DNA of 64,000 nucleotides from Paenibacillus thermotolerans (lineage in GTDB: Bacteria > Bacillota > Bacilli > Paenibacillales > YIM-B00363): contig NZ_JAQZSG010000012.1 of assembly GCF_028745515.1 (NCBI RefSeq), positions 1 through 64,000 of the forward strand. Reading direction: 5' to 3'. The position numbers were made by a program, and so were the translations under genes. The notes beneath the pieces were generated by a model. It saw only the letters and a list, made by a program, of their open reading frames with translations, ran no database searches and had not been told where the DNA came from. Positions 46,001-53,023 of this stretch are shown here, in pieces (position 1 is the stretch's first letter; each line of letters starts with the position of its first letter).

Positions 46001-46708
46001 GATTCGTATCGCTTGACGGTGAATAACGGTATGCCGTTCACAATTGGGAAATCGGAATGGGAGCTCGTGGACCTGATTCCAGAGACCGATTATTCCGTTG
46101 TGATCGAATCGGTCGGCGGCACGACACAGTCCAAAACGATTGCCTTCACAACGCCTTCGACGGCCAATCCGACAGTGACGGAAGCGACGTATGGGTATAA
46201 CGAAACGTTCGGTCCCGTACTTATCTACAATGTAACGTGGGATGCCGTTCCCGGCGCTGTAAACTATAAAGTAACGTTCAATGGCATTAGCAGTATCGTA
46301 ACGAACTTAACTACGACGACGTTGGAAAATGTGAAATATGGGCAGGCGAACACCATAGAAGTTATTGCATTGGACATCGATGGCGCCGTTGTTTCCAGAG
46401 ACAAGCAACAATGGGTGACGGAAAGCTATGCCGAAGTTCCTGACGTCGCAATCTATTCGGGCAGTGACGGACCGTACTCATGGATGGATATTGAATGGTC
46501 GGAGTATTCGGGGGCAACGGAATATCGAGTGTTTGTCGACGGCGTTTTATATGAATCCGTGACCGACCTTGCAAATTTGTATTGCGAATTGGAAGGGGTC
46601 AGCTTCGGTCATATGTACATGATTAGAATCGAGGCGTGGAACGGCGGTACGATGCCGGCCGCTGTAACGGAAATGCCGCACATCCCTTATCCGACCATGT
46701 ATTTATGA
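40067..46708 (+). CDS. Giant repeat-rich exported protein, separated from its FecR head by a stop codon
   Basis: An uninterrupted 2213-codon frame in the same frame as the FecR segment; its first ATG lacks a ribosome binding site and a signal peptide. Order: helical EEFAQYASNVDRLADVV region, Gln-rich segment (about 113-190), TTPPVTTPPV linker, then beta-rich modules. At least four roughly 100-residue modules carry YxLYWG (near 328, 444, 860 and 962). IGDSIVAGSSLPGTLYLVP-type and GTVTLP-type modules occur, as does an AIEDAFDAAFG module near 1109. Several Fn3-like domains (AKYEVYLNGLKQSETEYTF; VNYKVTFNGISSIV) lie toward the C-terminus. No anchor signal. Long open frame and intact modules suggest a recent nonsense change, readthrough or a base error. 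Confidence 0.8.
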   Translation: MVNSAVSFMDPARLVGTVDPAATAAMLQNAGQIREENEQLLANLYSGQPNPNLGVTNNEEFAQYASNVDRLADVVATQAVQQGVLSPQQVSQISRQAGVPINTNAAPLALTPAQQQQAARLEQQMQRQRQQTQQQLQQNQQQNQTLLNEITNRQQQQSQQNQQAQNRIAQQAEQNYVSRLNEEQRQQFNQNKTQINTPAPVVTTPPVTTPPVTTPPVVTPVPPVVTLVTPAGHVNIGDSIVAGSSLPGTLYLVPENINASVSAFEAAVSSNTAKKAIQQSVPSSVTFSTAGLPAGNYVVFAVANGANGISAKSSVYNLVVAVPTKPESVTFVDTDSSDGKIGGTVRIARAMDEKYVTGYQLYWGNAVGDILANASTGGLIANVSKTGTSSYVEYAIPNGTSIPSGAGTILAFSVNGAVKSVNAAWTSLIDLKPVPGNPSAPRGIEFIDMNPAEGKLSGTVRIFRALDESNLTGYELHWGDANGNLLGASSFIASVNKAGAAEYAIYEIPGDLTIPNGAKKLIAFSANGSIRLDAKAEIDIHDSVYGAYNPYVAYEGVSLMKEGKVSLQVTVNKPATLYVMPMDDLIGTSPVLPNLETLIVQAKAKVTVGAGRTVIEPTLPVGRFVIYAADADGNISYPSRDFYVVDKDAALSSITGKITLPQSVSHPVTLAIEGYLNSGGPGSVPYLSYVYVIVPAGSKEASFTLPVYSGDANYMLQYFLYEYTSETERWVPYNILAGTYAAGSSGVQVNIVTGVKLSGDVSVSAENRDSTKPVYVVLRIRNETYDLGHRMQAVPGGSPVHYEFVVPQGDGYQLSYNVPEESSFGKNDGDLTVPSLTGNDVTLDVTVPGKQFYDPYEPRLIEFNDIDTATGRIAGTVKIIGNNFAQSGIVLYWGDGEGNKLPGMEPIATIQGAGIVSYLLPAVTIPTGAESLVAFTVNGPKTSVSSVYQTIVDLVELEKTSASLSDSNPLSGKLSGNIEIIRGAEDQAATSFRLYWGTPWNTKASETMIAETVITGNYTNYSLDDAAIPAGAANILAYPIVDSVEASVPRVSPIYDDASESREDNSVTLEAELKATQVTSTEDGKLVGGDKVSIYFNSIDYTDDANLAAIEDAFDAAFGVEGVFTASRPPVPELFYSVDLVVKAGVELDISEAKTVLLPVGAAGNVGVLRFVISDALAPVPSAVIVGYDEEYGFKINFNVKDAVIEDARLINWIGETFVRAKVDGVYYYISFYDGEYDTYFYVTKMSAKPDSLSVWVAAEGMYAPDVLMSFGTSVAPYYDIKARAGIGNQWLALDAYQGDTPNDITIQWSGITNAAKYEVYLNGLKQSETEYTFYSFENQSPGEKQIDVKALDENGGIIASQSITYFLIPSIEGFEYHAEENSIAWTPVDGAVKYVLESDAIGYIPVEVSANEYNFESSLSVGTGYSVYIGAVDALGATIAEGMYWFVGQRFITDFQVQYPTISWTSMGEDKVEVIYPEFYNAKPVTGEGPQTYTLGEMAPGTYDIQVSLIKNYLVIARSVATITVPEVEPDHTPPTVVYLGTSTVVVKNEWNVYVSEPGRLYVGRSDVISDEMASDGFDLSDLENVEAFTLLKDVDAGVNTIPTDAIEAGDSYQFIAVDENGNLSVPSEKFWTLSAESTVKTISGTVTLPEASGPEGAIIKIVAKQSDYNAEYHNVWIKPGEDTASYSVIIVDGYSNYSVGYEVMSPDSNPVRWVASWVLLDSDGVELRFPPDSTDINVSVQKGALVSGTIELSAQYRDPDAEAVVVVTVDNGQLNVTKAFSVLPGQPIDYSMVVPFGTEYTLQYNMAGETNVWFYTSSGTGYTSNPYDAEPLVFNQDSDVTTVDLIVPAKTDNVTGIQVTRANLSSIALKFDLYQPQTKYRLDLYKGSVMLDSDIRITPSDQTAVVVEAGDIALDTTLAPNVEYKLVVTAYGLNDSDYMRPIGSGFVKFTFGSDIHAMADVYAKSAVVKWNPVFGADSYRLTVNNGMPFTIGKSEWELVDLIPETDYSVVIESVGGTTQSKTIAFTTPSTANPTVTEATYGYNETFGPVLIYNVTWDAVPGAVNYKVTFNGISSIVTNLTTTTLENVKYGQANTIEVIALDIDGAVVSRDKQQWVTESYAEVPDVAIYSGSDGPYSWMDIEWSEYSGATEYRVFVDGVLYESVTDLANLYCELEGVSFGHMYMIRIEAWNGGTMPAAVTEMPHIPYPTMYL

Positions 46709-46740
46709 TGACAGGGATAGCTATTTTCGATGCACATGAG

Positions 46741-46926
46741 ATAGCAACACTATGAGTTGCTAATGGCTTGTTTTTCGCGTTGTACAGGAAAATAGCCATA
46801 CTATAAGTTACTAATGACCCCAAAAGCTCGGTCAAAGAGGTAGAAATCGGGAAATAGCAACTCCAGGTGTTGCTAAAAAATTTGAGACCACAGTTTTGGG
46901 CCGAATAGCAACCTGTAGTGTTACTG
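46741..46926. repeat. Palindrome quartet, ATAGCAAC family
   Basis: Four 22-bp units at 46741-46762, 46792-46813, 46854-46875 and 46905-46926. Oriented core is AGCAACAC, three or four bases, then AGTTGCTA. Units 1-2 are forward; units 3-4 read as the reverse complement. Spacing is 51, 62 and 51 bp. A single unit of this family lies at 39-60. The geometry matches the other quartets despite an unrelated unit sequence. It lies between the giant FecR gene and its terminators. Confidence 0.85.
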
Positions 46927-46952
46927 CTTTCAGCTGGGGAGGTTTAATCTGC

Positions 46953-46987
46953 GGCCCTCGGTTCACAGAACTGAGGGCCTTCTTTTT
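46953..46987 (+). terminator. Terminator, first of two
   Basis: GGCCCTCGGTTC pairs with its near-complement ending ACTGAGGGCC, followed by TTCTTTTT. Confidence 0.88.
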
Positions 46988-46990
46988 CGT

Positions 46991-47039
46991 TATAAAAAAC
47001 GGAGTGACTGCCATTGCGGCAGTCACTCCGTTTTTTATA
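46991..47039. terminator. Very long bidirectional terminator hairpin
   Basis: A perfect stem of about 22 bp (TATAAAAAACGGAGTGACTG plus CC and its complement) with a 5-nt loop and A/T-runs on both sides. It lies 4 bp from the stop of the minus-strand 47-residue gene and 35 bp past the first terminator. Confidence 0.92.
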
Positions 47040-47042
47040 GCA

Positions 47043-47186
47043 TCAATTATTCGTAAATACGACCAGCACGGCAAGAATAACAATAAGTGCGCCGACGGCG
47101 ATGGCAGTGTATTGGAGCGCTTTCTTGTTGGATTCGTTCTTCTTATCCGGCTTGCGGACCGGGGGAGTCGTTTTCCACTTAGCCAT
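47043..47186 (-). CDS. Small single-span membrane protein (47 residues)
   Basis: The minus strand encodes MAKWKTTPPVRKPDKKNES, then a membrane span of about 21 residues (YTAIAVGALIVILAVLVVF) and a short TNN tail. The basic N-terminus should stay in the cytoplasm. A GGGAGAGA ribosome binding site lies 7 nt before the ATG at 47186, and the stop abuts a very strong terminator. These signals support a real gene despite its size. Function unknown. Confidence 0.75.
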   Translation of the reverse strand: MAKWKTTPPVRKPDKKNESNKKALQYTAIAVGALIVILAVLVVFTNN

Positions 47187-47372
47187 AAATAATCTCTCCC
47201 TGCAGCATATGATAACGTCTATGCCTATATTGTAAACGTTTCATTACACCCAATCAACGGCTTGTTTTTGGGGGGCGAGCGGCCATTTTCGGTTTGTTCG
47301 CTTTCTTTTTGTTGGAAAAATATTTACACTATTACTGTTGACTGTTTAAGGTGAAACGGGGAAATCAAATTT

Positions 47373-48473
47373 ATGCTGTATACGAAAATTGCGAAACCGC
47401 TGCTGTTTAAACTCGATCCGGAACGCGCTCACCACCTGACGGTCGGCGGATTAAGCCGCGCCGCGCGAATACCGGGCGCGCTTGCGGCGCTTCGCGCCAT
47501 ATACCGAGCTCCGGAGGCTTCGCCGGAGCTCGAATCGACATTGTGCGGGCTGCGCTTCCCGCACCCGATCGGCTTGTCGGCCGGGCTCGACAAGAACGGC
47601 AGCGCGGCGGACGGCTTCGCCGCGATCGGCTTCGGCTTCGTGGAGGTCGGCACGGTAACGCCGAAGGCGCAGCCGGGCAACGACACGCCGCGGCTGTTTC
47701 GCCTCCCGCCGGACCAAGCCCTTATCAATCGGATGGGCTTTAACAATGTCGGGGCGGAAGCGATGGCGCGCAATTTGGCGCACACGAACTTGTCCGTGCC
47801 GCTGCTGATCAACATCGGCAAAAACAAGACAACGCCCAACGAGCTGGCGCATGAGGATTATACGGCGAATTTGCGCATTCTGTACGACCGCGGCGACGCG
47901 TTCGTCGTGAATGTCAGCTCGCCGAATACGCCCGGGCTGCGCAGTCTGCAGCACGGGGAAGAGATGCGGCGGCTGCTCGAAGCCGTCGTAGAAGAACGGG
48001 CTGTGCAAGCGCAGCGCCATGAGCAAGGGCCGAAGCTGAAGCCGATCTTTGTGAAAATCGCGCCGGACCTTACGCCGGAGGAGCTGCAGGGAACCGTGGA
48101 AGCGGTGATGGCAGCCGGAGTAGACGGCATCATTGCTACTAATACGACGCTTTCTCGAGAGGGACTGACGCACGCGAATCGAAGCGAATCGGGCGGATTA
48201 AGCGGCAAGCCGCTGAAGGAACGCTCTACGGCCATCATCCGCGACGTGTACCGGCTGACGGACGGAAAGCTGCCGATCATCGGCTCGGGGGGTATTTTTA
48301 CCGCAGATGACGCATATGAAAAGATACGGGCCGGAGCCTCGCTGGTTCAGGTATATACGGCCCTTGTATACGAAGGTCCGGGGCTTGTCCGCACGCTTGC
48401 GGACGGTCTTCGTAACCGGCTGAAGGCGGACGGCTTCAAGCACCTTTCCGAAGCGGTAGGGCGCGACGCCTAA
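47373..48473 (+). CDS. pyrD: Dihydroorotate dehydrogenase (quinone), class 2
   Basis: A 366-residue FMN enzyme oxidising dihydroorotate to orotate with quinone, the fourth step of pyrimidine synthesis. The N-terminal helices (YTKIAKPLLFKLDPERAHH) are the class 2 membrane-association extension. Conserved stretches include GLSAGLDKNGSAADGF, LINRMGFNNVGA, NVSSPNTPGLRSLQ (active-site region) and IGSGGIFTADDAYEKI. It lies alone rather than in a pyr operon, as is usual for class 2 enzymes. The ATG follows CGGGGAAATC. The 180 bp upstream show no identifiable regulatory element. Confidence 0.95.
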   Translation: MLYTKIAKPLLFKLDPERAHHLTVGGLSRAARIPGALAALRAIYRAPEASPELESTLCGLRFPHPIGLSAGLDKNGSAADGFAAIGFGFVEVGTVTPKAQPGNDTPRLFRLPPDQALINRMGFNNVGAEAMARNLAHTNLSVPLLINIGKNKTTPNELAHEDYTANLRILYDRGDAFVVNVSSPNTPGLRSLQHGEEMRRLLEAVVEERAVQAQRHEQGPKLKPIFVKIAPDLTPEELQGTVEAVMAAGVDGIIATNTTLSREGLTHANRSESGGLSGKPLKERSTAIIRDVYRLTDGKLPIIGSGGIFTADDAYEKIRAGASLVQVYTALVYEGPGLVRTLADGLRNRLKADGFKHLSEAVGRDA

Positions 48474-48539
48474 GCGCAGTCGGCTTGTCTCCGGCCGGAC
48501 GGACTAGTTTTAAGGCAGACGGCAATTGGAGGTAACGCA

Positions 48540-49346
48540 ATGGACGGAAGAGATTGGGGAAAGTTCTTGATTCCGTATGAACAAGCGGTGGAAGAGCTGA
48601 AGGTTAAGTTTAAATCCATGCGCCTGGAAATGAAGAAGCGTGAGGAATACTCGCCGATCGAGTTTGTCACAGGCCGAATCAAGAAAGTTTCGAGCATATT
48701 GGAGAAAGCGAAGAGGCTCGACGTGCCGATGGATAAGCTCGAAGAAGGAATTGAAGATATTGCGGGCATCCGCATTATGTGCCAGTTTGTCGAAGACATC
48801 GAGATTATGATGCAGTCGATCCGGGAGCGCAAGGATATGAAGGTGCTCTACGAGAAGGATTATATTCGCAACAACAAGCCGAGCGGCTATCGAAGCTACC
48901 ATATGATCGTGGAATATCCGGTGCAGACGGCGCTCGGCATGAAGAAAATTTTGGCGGAAATTCAAATCCGGACGCTGGCGATGAATTTCTGGGCTACGAT
49001 CGAGCATTCGCTCAGCTACAAATTCAAGAAGAACCTCCCGGAGCATATCCAAGAGCGGCTGCAGCGCGCCGCCGAGGCCGCATTTCGGCTGGATGAGGAA
49101 ATGTCGTCCATCCGTGAGGAAATCGTCGAGGCGCAGAAGCTGTTTGAAGACCAATCGGTGCTGGTCGCCCAAATTTTGCACGATATTCAGCAGTTGTACT
49201 TTTACAATATGGCCAAGGAAGCAAGCCAATTTCAAGAGCGCTTCACGGATTTATGGGGAACCGAAGACAGCTGGAGAGTGAGAGATTTGGCTGAGGAGAT
49301 TCGTTCCGCGCTGTTGGCCGCCAAGAAGGAGAGCCGTGGAACGTGA
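48540..49346 (+). CDS. relQ: Small alarmone synthetase (RelQ/YjbM type)
   Basis: A 268-residue single-domain (p)ppGpp synthetase without a hydrolase domain. Conserved synthetase elements are VTGRIKKVSSILEK, IEDIAGIRIMCQFVEDI, YIRNNKPSGYRSYHMIVEYP and AEIQIRTLAMNFWATIEHSLSYKF. It is about 55 residues longer than Bacillus YjbM at the C-terminus, which is helical (QERLQRAAEAAFRLDEEM onward). The ATG follows GGAGGTAACGCA. It overlaps a DUF309 gene by 4 bp. In relatives the product forms a tetramer regulated by pppGpp and RNA. Confidence 0.92.
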   Translation: MDGRDWGKFLIPYEQAVEELKVKFKSMRLEMKKREEYSPIEFVTGRIKKVSSILEKAKRLDVPMDKLEEGIEDIAGIRIMCQFVEDIEIMMQSIRERKDMKVLYEKDYIRNNKPSGYRSYHMIVEYPVQTALGMKKILAEIQIRTLAMNFWATIEHSLSYKFKKNLPEHIQERLQRAAEAAFRLDEEMSSIREEIVEAQKLFEDQSVLVAQILHDIQQLYFYNMAKEASQFQERFTDLWGTEDSWRVRDLAEEIRSALLAAKKESRGT

Positions 49347-49780
49347 CGAATGCCGCTGCTACGCAAGAAACATATTACGACCCGCTTTACGTCGCTTTTT
49401 TATATTACTTTAATGTGGAGCGGGATTATTTCGAATGTCACGAGGTGATGGAGGCGCTGTGGCTCGAGGAGGGGCGGGACCCGCTCTACCAAGGCCTGCT
49501 TCAAGTCGCCGTTGGTTTATACCATCACCGCGGAGGCAATATCGACGGCGGCGTCAAGCTGCTGACCGCAGCGATCGCCAAGCTGGAGGAGCGGGAGCCG
49601 GAACTGCTCGGCATCCGCTTAGACCGGCTGGTTCAGGACGCAAGGCGACATCTCGCAAATTTGAAGCGGCACGACACCGTTCCGTTTCCGTTTCGCGACC
49701 TCGATATCGAAATTGCCGATCCGTCTCTTAGCAAACAGGTGGCCGCCTTCGTGCCTCCTGAAAGCGATGAAGGGCACTAA
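49343..49780 (+). CDS. DUF309 domain protein
   Basis: A 145-residue all-helical protein of the DUF309 family, marked by FNVERDYFECHEVMEALWLEE and YQGLLQVAVGLYHHRGGN. The conserved His and Glu residues suggest a metal or nucleotide site, but no function is established. It starts with GTG overlapping the stop of the alarmone synthetase gene (GTGA), indicating translational coupling. A terminator follows. Confidence 0.88.
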   Translation: MTNAAATQETYYDPLYVAFLYYFNVERDYFECHEVMEALWLEEGRDPLYQGLLQVAVGLYHHRGGNIDGGVKLLTAAIAKLEEREPELLGIRLDRLVQDARRHLANLKRHDTVPFPFRDLDIEIADPSLSKQVAAFVPPESDEGH

Positions 49781-49787
49781 ACGAACA

Positions 49788-49835
49788 AAATAACGGCTCC
49801 CTCCCGATTATTTTCAGGAGAGAGCCGTTTTATTG
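49788..49835. terminator. Terminator between the DUF309 and PCYCGC genes
   Basis: AAAATAACGGCTCcCTCC pairs with GGAGaGAGCCGTTtTATT around an 11-nt loop, between convergent genes. Confidence 0.85.
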
Positions 49836-49836
49836 A

Positions 49837-50310
49837 TTATGCGCCGCCGTATGTGGCGTCGATATAAGCTTTAATTTCGTCCGCGCTTTTGCCTTCATCG
49901 GCCATCTTGACCGCGTCACGCACCTCCATGAGGCAGACGCCGCACATGGCGCTGTGGTCGGTCCATTTGACGCCGTCCGCAGTTTGCTCAGCAATGTAGC
50001 ATCTATACAACGAATCATGCGGGTCGTCGTACTCCATGCAGCCGCAGTAGCAGTACAATTCGGAAAGCAAATCCTTATGAAGAGCGGCTTTGGCGTAAAG
50101 GTCCTTCGTAGTGGGCGAATAATGATCCAAGAACGAGGGAAGCACATCGATGGAAGCGGTCGTTTCGTACTTCTCGGCATCCTCCGTATGTCCCTCGTGC
50201 CCGCCGCCGCTTTCGCCGGCATTGCCTTGGGAGCCGCTGCCGCAGCCCGACAATACAAACAAGACAATCAGCGAGACAGCGAAGATGCTCCATGCTTTGC
50301 GGCTGCTCAT
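49837..50310 (-). CDS. PCYCGC-motif lipoprotein
   Basis: A 157-residue lipoprotein. The signal peptide ends in the lipobox VLSGC (C23), followed by a Gly/Ser/His linker and a domain with the cysteine motif YCYCGC near residue 86, plus C103 and CGVC near 122-125. This is the PCYCGC family (PF13798), with the usual Pro replaced by Tyr. The clustered cysteines suggest metal binding or redox chemistry outside the membrane. It is translated after the thioredoxin gene with a 4-bp overlap, so the thioredoxin may reduce it. Confidence 0.88.
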   Translation of the reverse strand: MSSRKAWSIFAVSLIVLFVLSGCGSGSQGNAGESGGGHEGHTEDAEKYETTASIDVLPSFLDHYSPTTKDLYAKAALHKDLLSELYCYCGCMEYDDPHDSLYRCYIAEQTADGVKWTDHSAMCGVCLMEVRDAVKMADEGKSADEIKAYIDATYGGA

Positions 50311-50870
50311 GACGAGGCCTTGTCCTTATATTTGGCGAAGAAATCTTTAAACGTCGCTTCCGTATTCGTATCGTTGCCTTCGATCAAACCGCCTTCGATG
50401 CGGTCCTTTTCCACTCCGTCCTCGTAATAAACCAGCGTAGGCGTATACACTATGTTATACTTGGCGAATGAATCCTGATACACCTCGAGGTTGAATTGCG
50501 GTACGTTCACCCCGGCATCCGCGATCATCGGCTTAAGCTTGGGCGTCGTTTCAAGACAGAACGGGCAGGTGGACGAGAAGAAATAAACGAAGAACGATTC
50601 CTTGTCTTGTATTTTTTGTTCCAATTGCGCGGGCAAAATAATGTTCTGATAATTCGGGTCGTCCAACAGCTTGCGCGTCGCGCTCGAAAGCTGAGATTTA
50701 GGAATGCCGTAGACGTTATCGCTCTCGGCGCGCTGCGTCTGGGCGTTAACGAACGCCAGCAGCCCGACGAGTACGGCAAACACCACTACATAAACGATCA
50801 ATTTGCGGGTAATAATCGGCTTTGATCTTGATTTTGATTTCGAGTTGGATTTCGGGTTAGATTTCATCAA
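50307..50870 (-). CDS. Membrane-anchored thioredoxin-family protein
   Basis: A 187-residue protein. It has a Lys/Ser-rich cytoplasmic N-terminus, one membrane span (LIVYVVVFAVLVGLLAFV, about 24-41) and an extracellular thioredoxin fold. The active site is TCPFC (C102, C105), and the cis-proline loop is VYTPTLVYYEDG. CPFC resembles thioredoxin/DsbA-like sites in Gram-positive disulfide chemistry. The gene precedes and overlaps the PCYCGC lipoprotein gene; the pair looks like one redox unit at the outer face of the membrane. Confidence 0.88.
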   Translation of the reverse strand: MMKSNPKSNSKSKSRSKPIITRKLIVYVVVFAVLVGLLAFVNAQTQRAESDNVYGIPKSQLSSATRKLLDDPNYQNIILPAQLEQKIQDKESFFVYFFSSTCPFCLETTPKLKPMIADAGVNVPQFNLEVYQDSFAKYNIVYTPTLVYYEDGVEKDRIEGGLIEGNDTNTEATFKDFFAKYKDKASS

Positions 50871-50986
50871 GTCCCCCCACTTTCTGCGAATGTTTTATCT
50901 CAAAATTGTTACTATTATACTACATCAAGCGGACAGGAACTATGGATGAAATATGAAAATCGGACAAAATGGCGGAGGGTAACGGC

Positions 50987-51736
50987 ATGGCAAACGGCAA
51001 GCAGCGGCTTGACAAAATATTGACGCATATCGGCCGCGGCACGAGAAGCGAAATCAGGAGAGCGGTTAAAAATAAAGAGGTGACGGTAAACGGAAAGGTT
51101 GCGACGGACAGCGGGATGCAGGTTAACCCGGATGAGGATGTCATCCTCTTTAACGGGGAGCGAATCCGTTACCGCGAGTTTATTTATTTGATGATGAATA
51201 AGCCGGCGGGCTGCGTTTCCGCAACCGAGGACCGGCGGGACCGCACGGTGGTCGAGCTGCTGGCGCCCGATCAGGCCGCCTTCGATCCGTTCCCGGTCGG
51301 GCGGCTCGATAAAGATACGGAAGGGCTTCTGCTGCTTACGAACAACGGGCAGCTCGCTCATCGGCTGCTTTCTCCTAAGAAGCACGTTCCCAAAACGTAT
51401 TTCGCGGAGGTGGCGGGCCATGTAACCGAGGAGGACGGCGCCGCATTCGAGCGGGGAGTGACGCTGGACGACGGGTATGTAACGCTGCCGGCGCAGCTTC
51501 GCATATTATCGGTCGAGGAAAGCTCCGGGGCATGGCGGTCGCGGATCGAGCTGACGATTACGGAAGGCAAATTTCACCAGGTGAAGCGAATGTTTGAAGC
51601 GGTCGGCAAGAAGGTCGTCTATTTGAAACGATTGTCCATGGGCAGCCTTCGCTTGGACGAGCGGCTCGAGCTTGGGCAAGTGCGGGAGCTGACGGAAGAG
51701 GAGCTTGCCGCGCTCCTGACCTACGGAAGCAAATGA
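50987..51736 (+). CDS. 16S rRNA pseudouridine synthase, RsuA family
   Basis: A 249-residue enzyme: S4 RNA-binding domain (about 1-60, RLDKILTHIGRGTRSEIRR) and RsuA-type catalytic domain with the nucleophilic aspartate in VGRLDKDTEGLLLLTNNG. Conserved LMMNKPAGCVSA and EGKFHQVKRMFEAVG are present. Relatives modify U516-equivalent positions of 16S rRNA. The second ATG (50987) is chosen because GGAGGG lies 8 nt upstream; the ATG at 50969 would put this signal inside the gene. Confidence 0.92.
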   Translation: MANGKQRLDKILTHIGRGTRSEIRRAVKNKEVTVNGKVATDSGMQVNPDEDVILFNGERIRYREFIYLMMNKPAGCVSATEDRRDRTVVELLAPDQAAFDPFPVGRLDKDTEGLLLLTNNGQLAHRLLSPKKHVPKTYFAEVAGHVTEEDGAAFERGVTLDDGYVTLPAQLRILSVEESSGAWRSRIELTITEGKFHQVKRMFEAVGKKVVYLKRLSMGSLRLDERLELGQVRELTEEELAALLTYGSK

Positions 51737-51820
51737 ATATCACGCTCAGTATACCTCTAACAATATAAGGGAACCCTATGTCTTGTTTGCTTTAGTCTAA
51801 CGAGCTGGAGGGTGCGAACT

Positions 51821-52912
51821 GTGACCAATATTGTAATGCGGCCGGATTTAAAAACGGCGGGCGGGGAAATTCACGATATTCTCATTAACGGACGGTACGC
51901 AGGCAGCATGACCCTTGTGTATCGGGAAGGCGATCGCATCGGGGGCTCGGTGCAGCTGGACCGTACGTCCATCTCTGCGAAGGAAAAACACCGTGTTGTG
52001 CGCTATGTGCAAAACTACATTCAAGATTTGATTGTTGCCGTTCGTGCGGCCGATTGCGACGTTGTCGTCACGAACAGCCCGTACGATCACATCATTGCGA
52101 CGGACCGCGACGAGCTGGGCCAAGCGAAGGAAATGGACGACGACGCGCAAACCGATTATGAGCTCGATGACCTGGCGGAGGATTGGGAAGAGGGCGACGT
52201 GCTGCTGTTCGACGACGATGACGGCGATGACGACGATGAAGTTCTCGGCGACGATCCGGGGGACATCGACCGGATCGAGATGAGGCAGCCGGCGGTTTAC
52301 GAGCTTGTGATCGTCGGGGAGCAGCGCAATAAAGTGGAGTACCACGTTTACGACCAAAATAAGATTTGGGTGGCGGAAGCGTTCTTTAAGCTCCGCGGCC
52401 TGGCATGTACCGGCGAAATCAATTTCATGGTCCATCCCGACGACGAAGAAATCGAAGCGGTGACCGATCTTGTCGTTTCCGATTTTGATGAAAATGAGGT
52501 CGACGAGTTCAAGATCAGCGTCAAGCATAAAGGCAAAGAAATCGAAACGATCGAGCTGACGCACGAGGATTTGCTCGATTTGCAGGAGTATGAAGCGGAC
52601 GGCGATCGGATGGGCGACGAGTTTACGGTGACGCTGGCAAGGGACGACGGCGACATGCTGACGTATGAAATTTATAATCAGGCGAAGGGCGGCTTGCCGA
52701 TCGGAACGGCTACCGTCGATATCGCGAACCGGCAGCTTTCCGGCTTTATGGATTTCCGGGAGCTGTGCTCCGAGGAGGAACGCGAGACGATCGCTACGCT
52801 GCTGATGCGGGAGCTGGACAAAGAGAAGGATTTCAAAGAGCTGAACTTGTCGGTGCTTCACCGGAATGAAAAGATCGACGAGATGCATTTTGAAAGCGAA
52901 CAAGTGCATTGA
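51821..52912 (+). CDS. Conserved acidic protein of unknown function
   Basis: I do not recognise this family. The product is 363 residues, soluble and strongly acidic, with a DDDDGDDDDE tract near residue 135 separating two parts. The first 110 residues (TAGGEIHDILINGRYAGSMTLVYREGDRIGG) resemble the strand pattern of an acyltransferase-like or cystatin-like fold, but no catalytic motif is visible. The second part has repeated beta-strand segments (KVEYHVYDQNKIWVAEAFF; MLTYEIYNQAKGGLPIGTA) that look like an internal duplication. GTG at 51821 follows GGAGGG by 8 nt. No partner genes indicate a role. Confidence 0.75.
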   Translation: MTNIVMRPDLKTAGGEIHDILINGRYAGSMTLVYREGDRIGGSVQLDRTSISAKEKHRVVRYVQNYIQDLIVAVRAADCDVVVTNSPYDHIIATDRDELGQAKEMDDDAQTDYELDDLAEDWEEGDVLLFDDDDGDDDDEVLGDDPGDIDRIEMRQPAVYELVIVGEQRNKVEYHVYDQNKIWVAEAFFKLRGLACTGEINFMVHPDDEEIEAVTDLVVSDFDENEVDEFKISVKHKGKEIETIELTHEDLLDLQEYEADGDRMGDEFTVTLARDDGDMLTYEIYNQAKGGLPIGTATVDIANRQLSGFMDFRELCSEEERETIATLLMRELDKEKDFKELNLSVLHRNEKIDEMHFESEQVH

Positions 52913-53023
52913 CTGCTCCGTTAACAAAGCTTGCCGGAGGCGACGCAAACGCCCGGCGAGCTTTTCTTTTGGCCGAAGATGCGGTATATTCCGTAGTAAA
53001 CCGATGTGGAAGGGGCTGCAGCA

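Noticed and set aside
46600-46708. Sortase or S-layer anchor at the end of the giant protein
   Set aside because: The C-terminus (PHIPYPTMYL) has no LPXTG motif, hydrophobic tail or SLH repeat.
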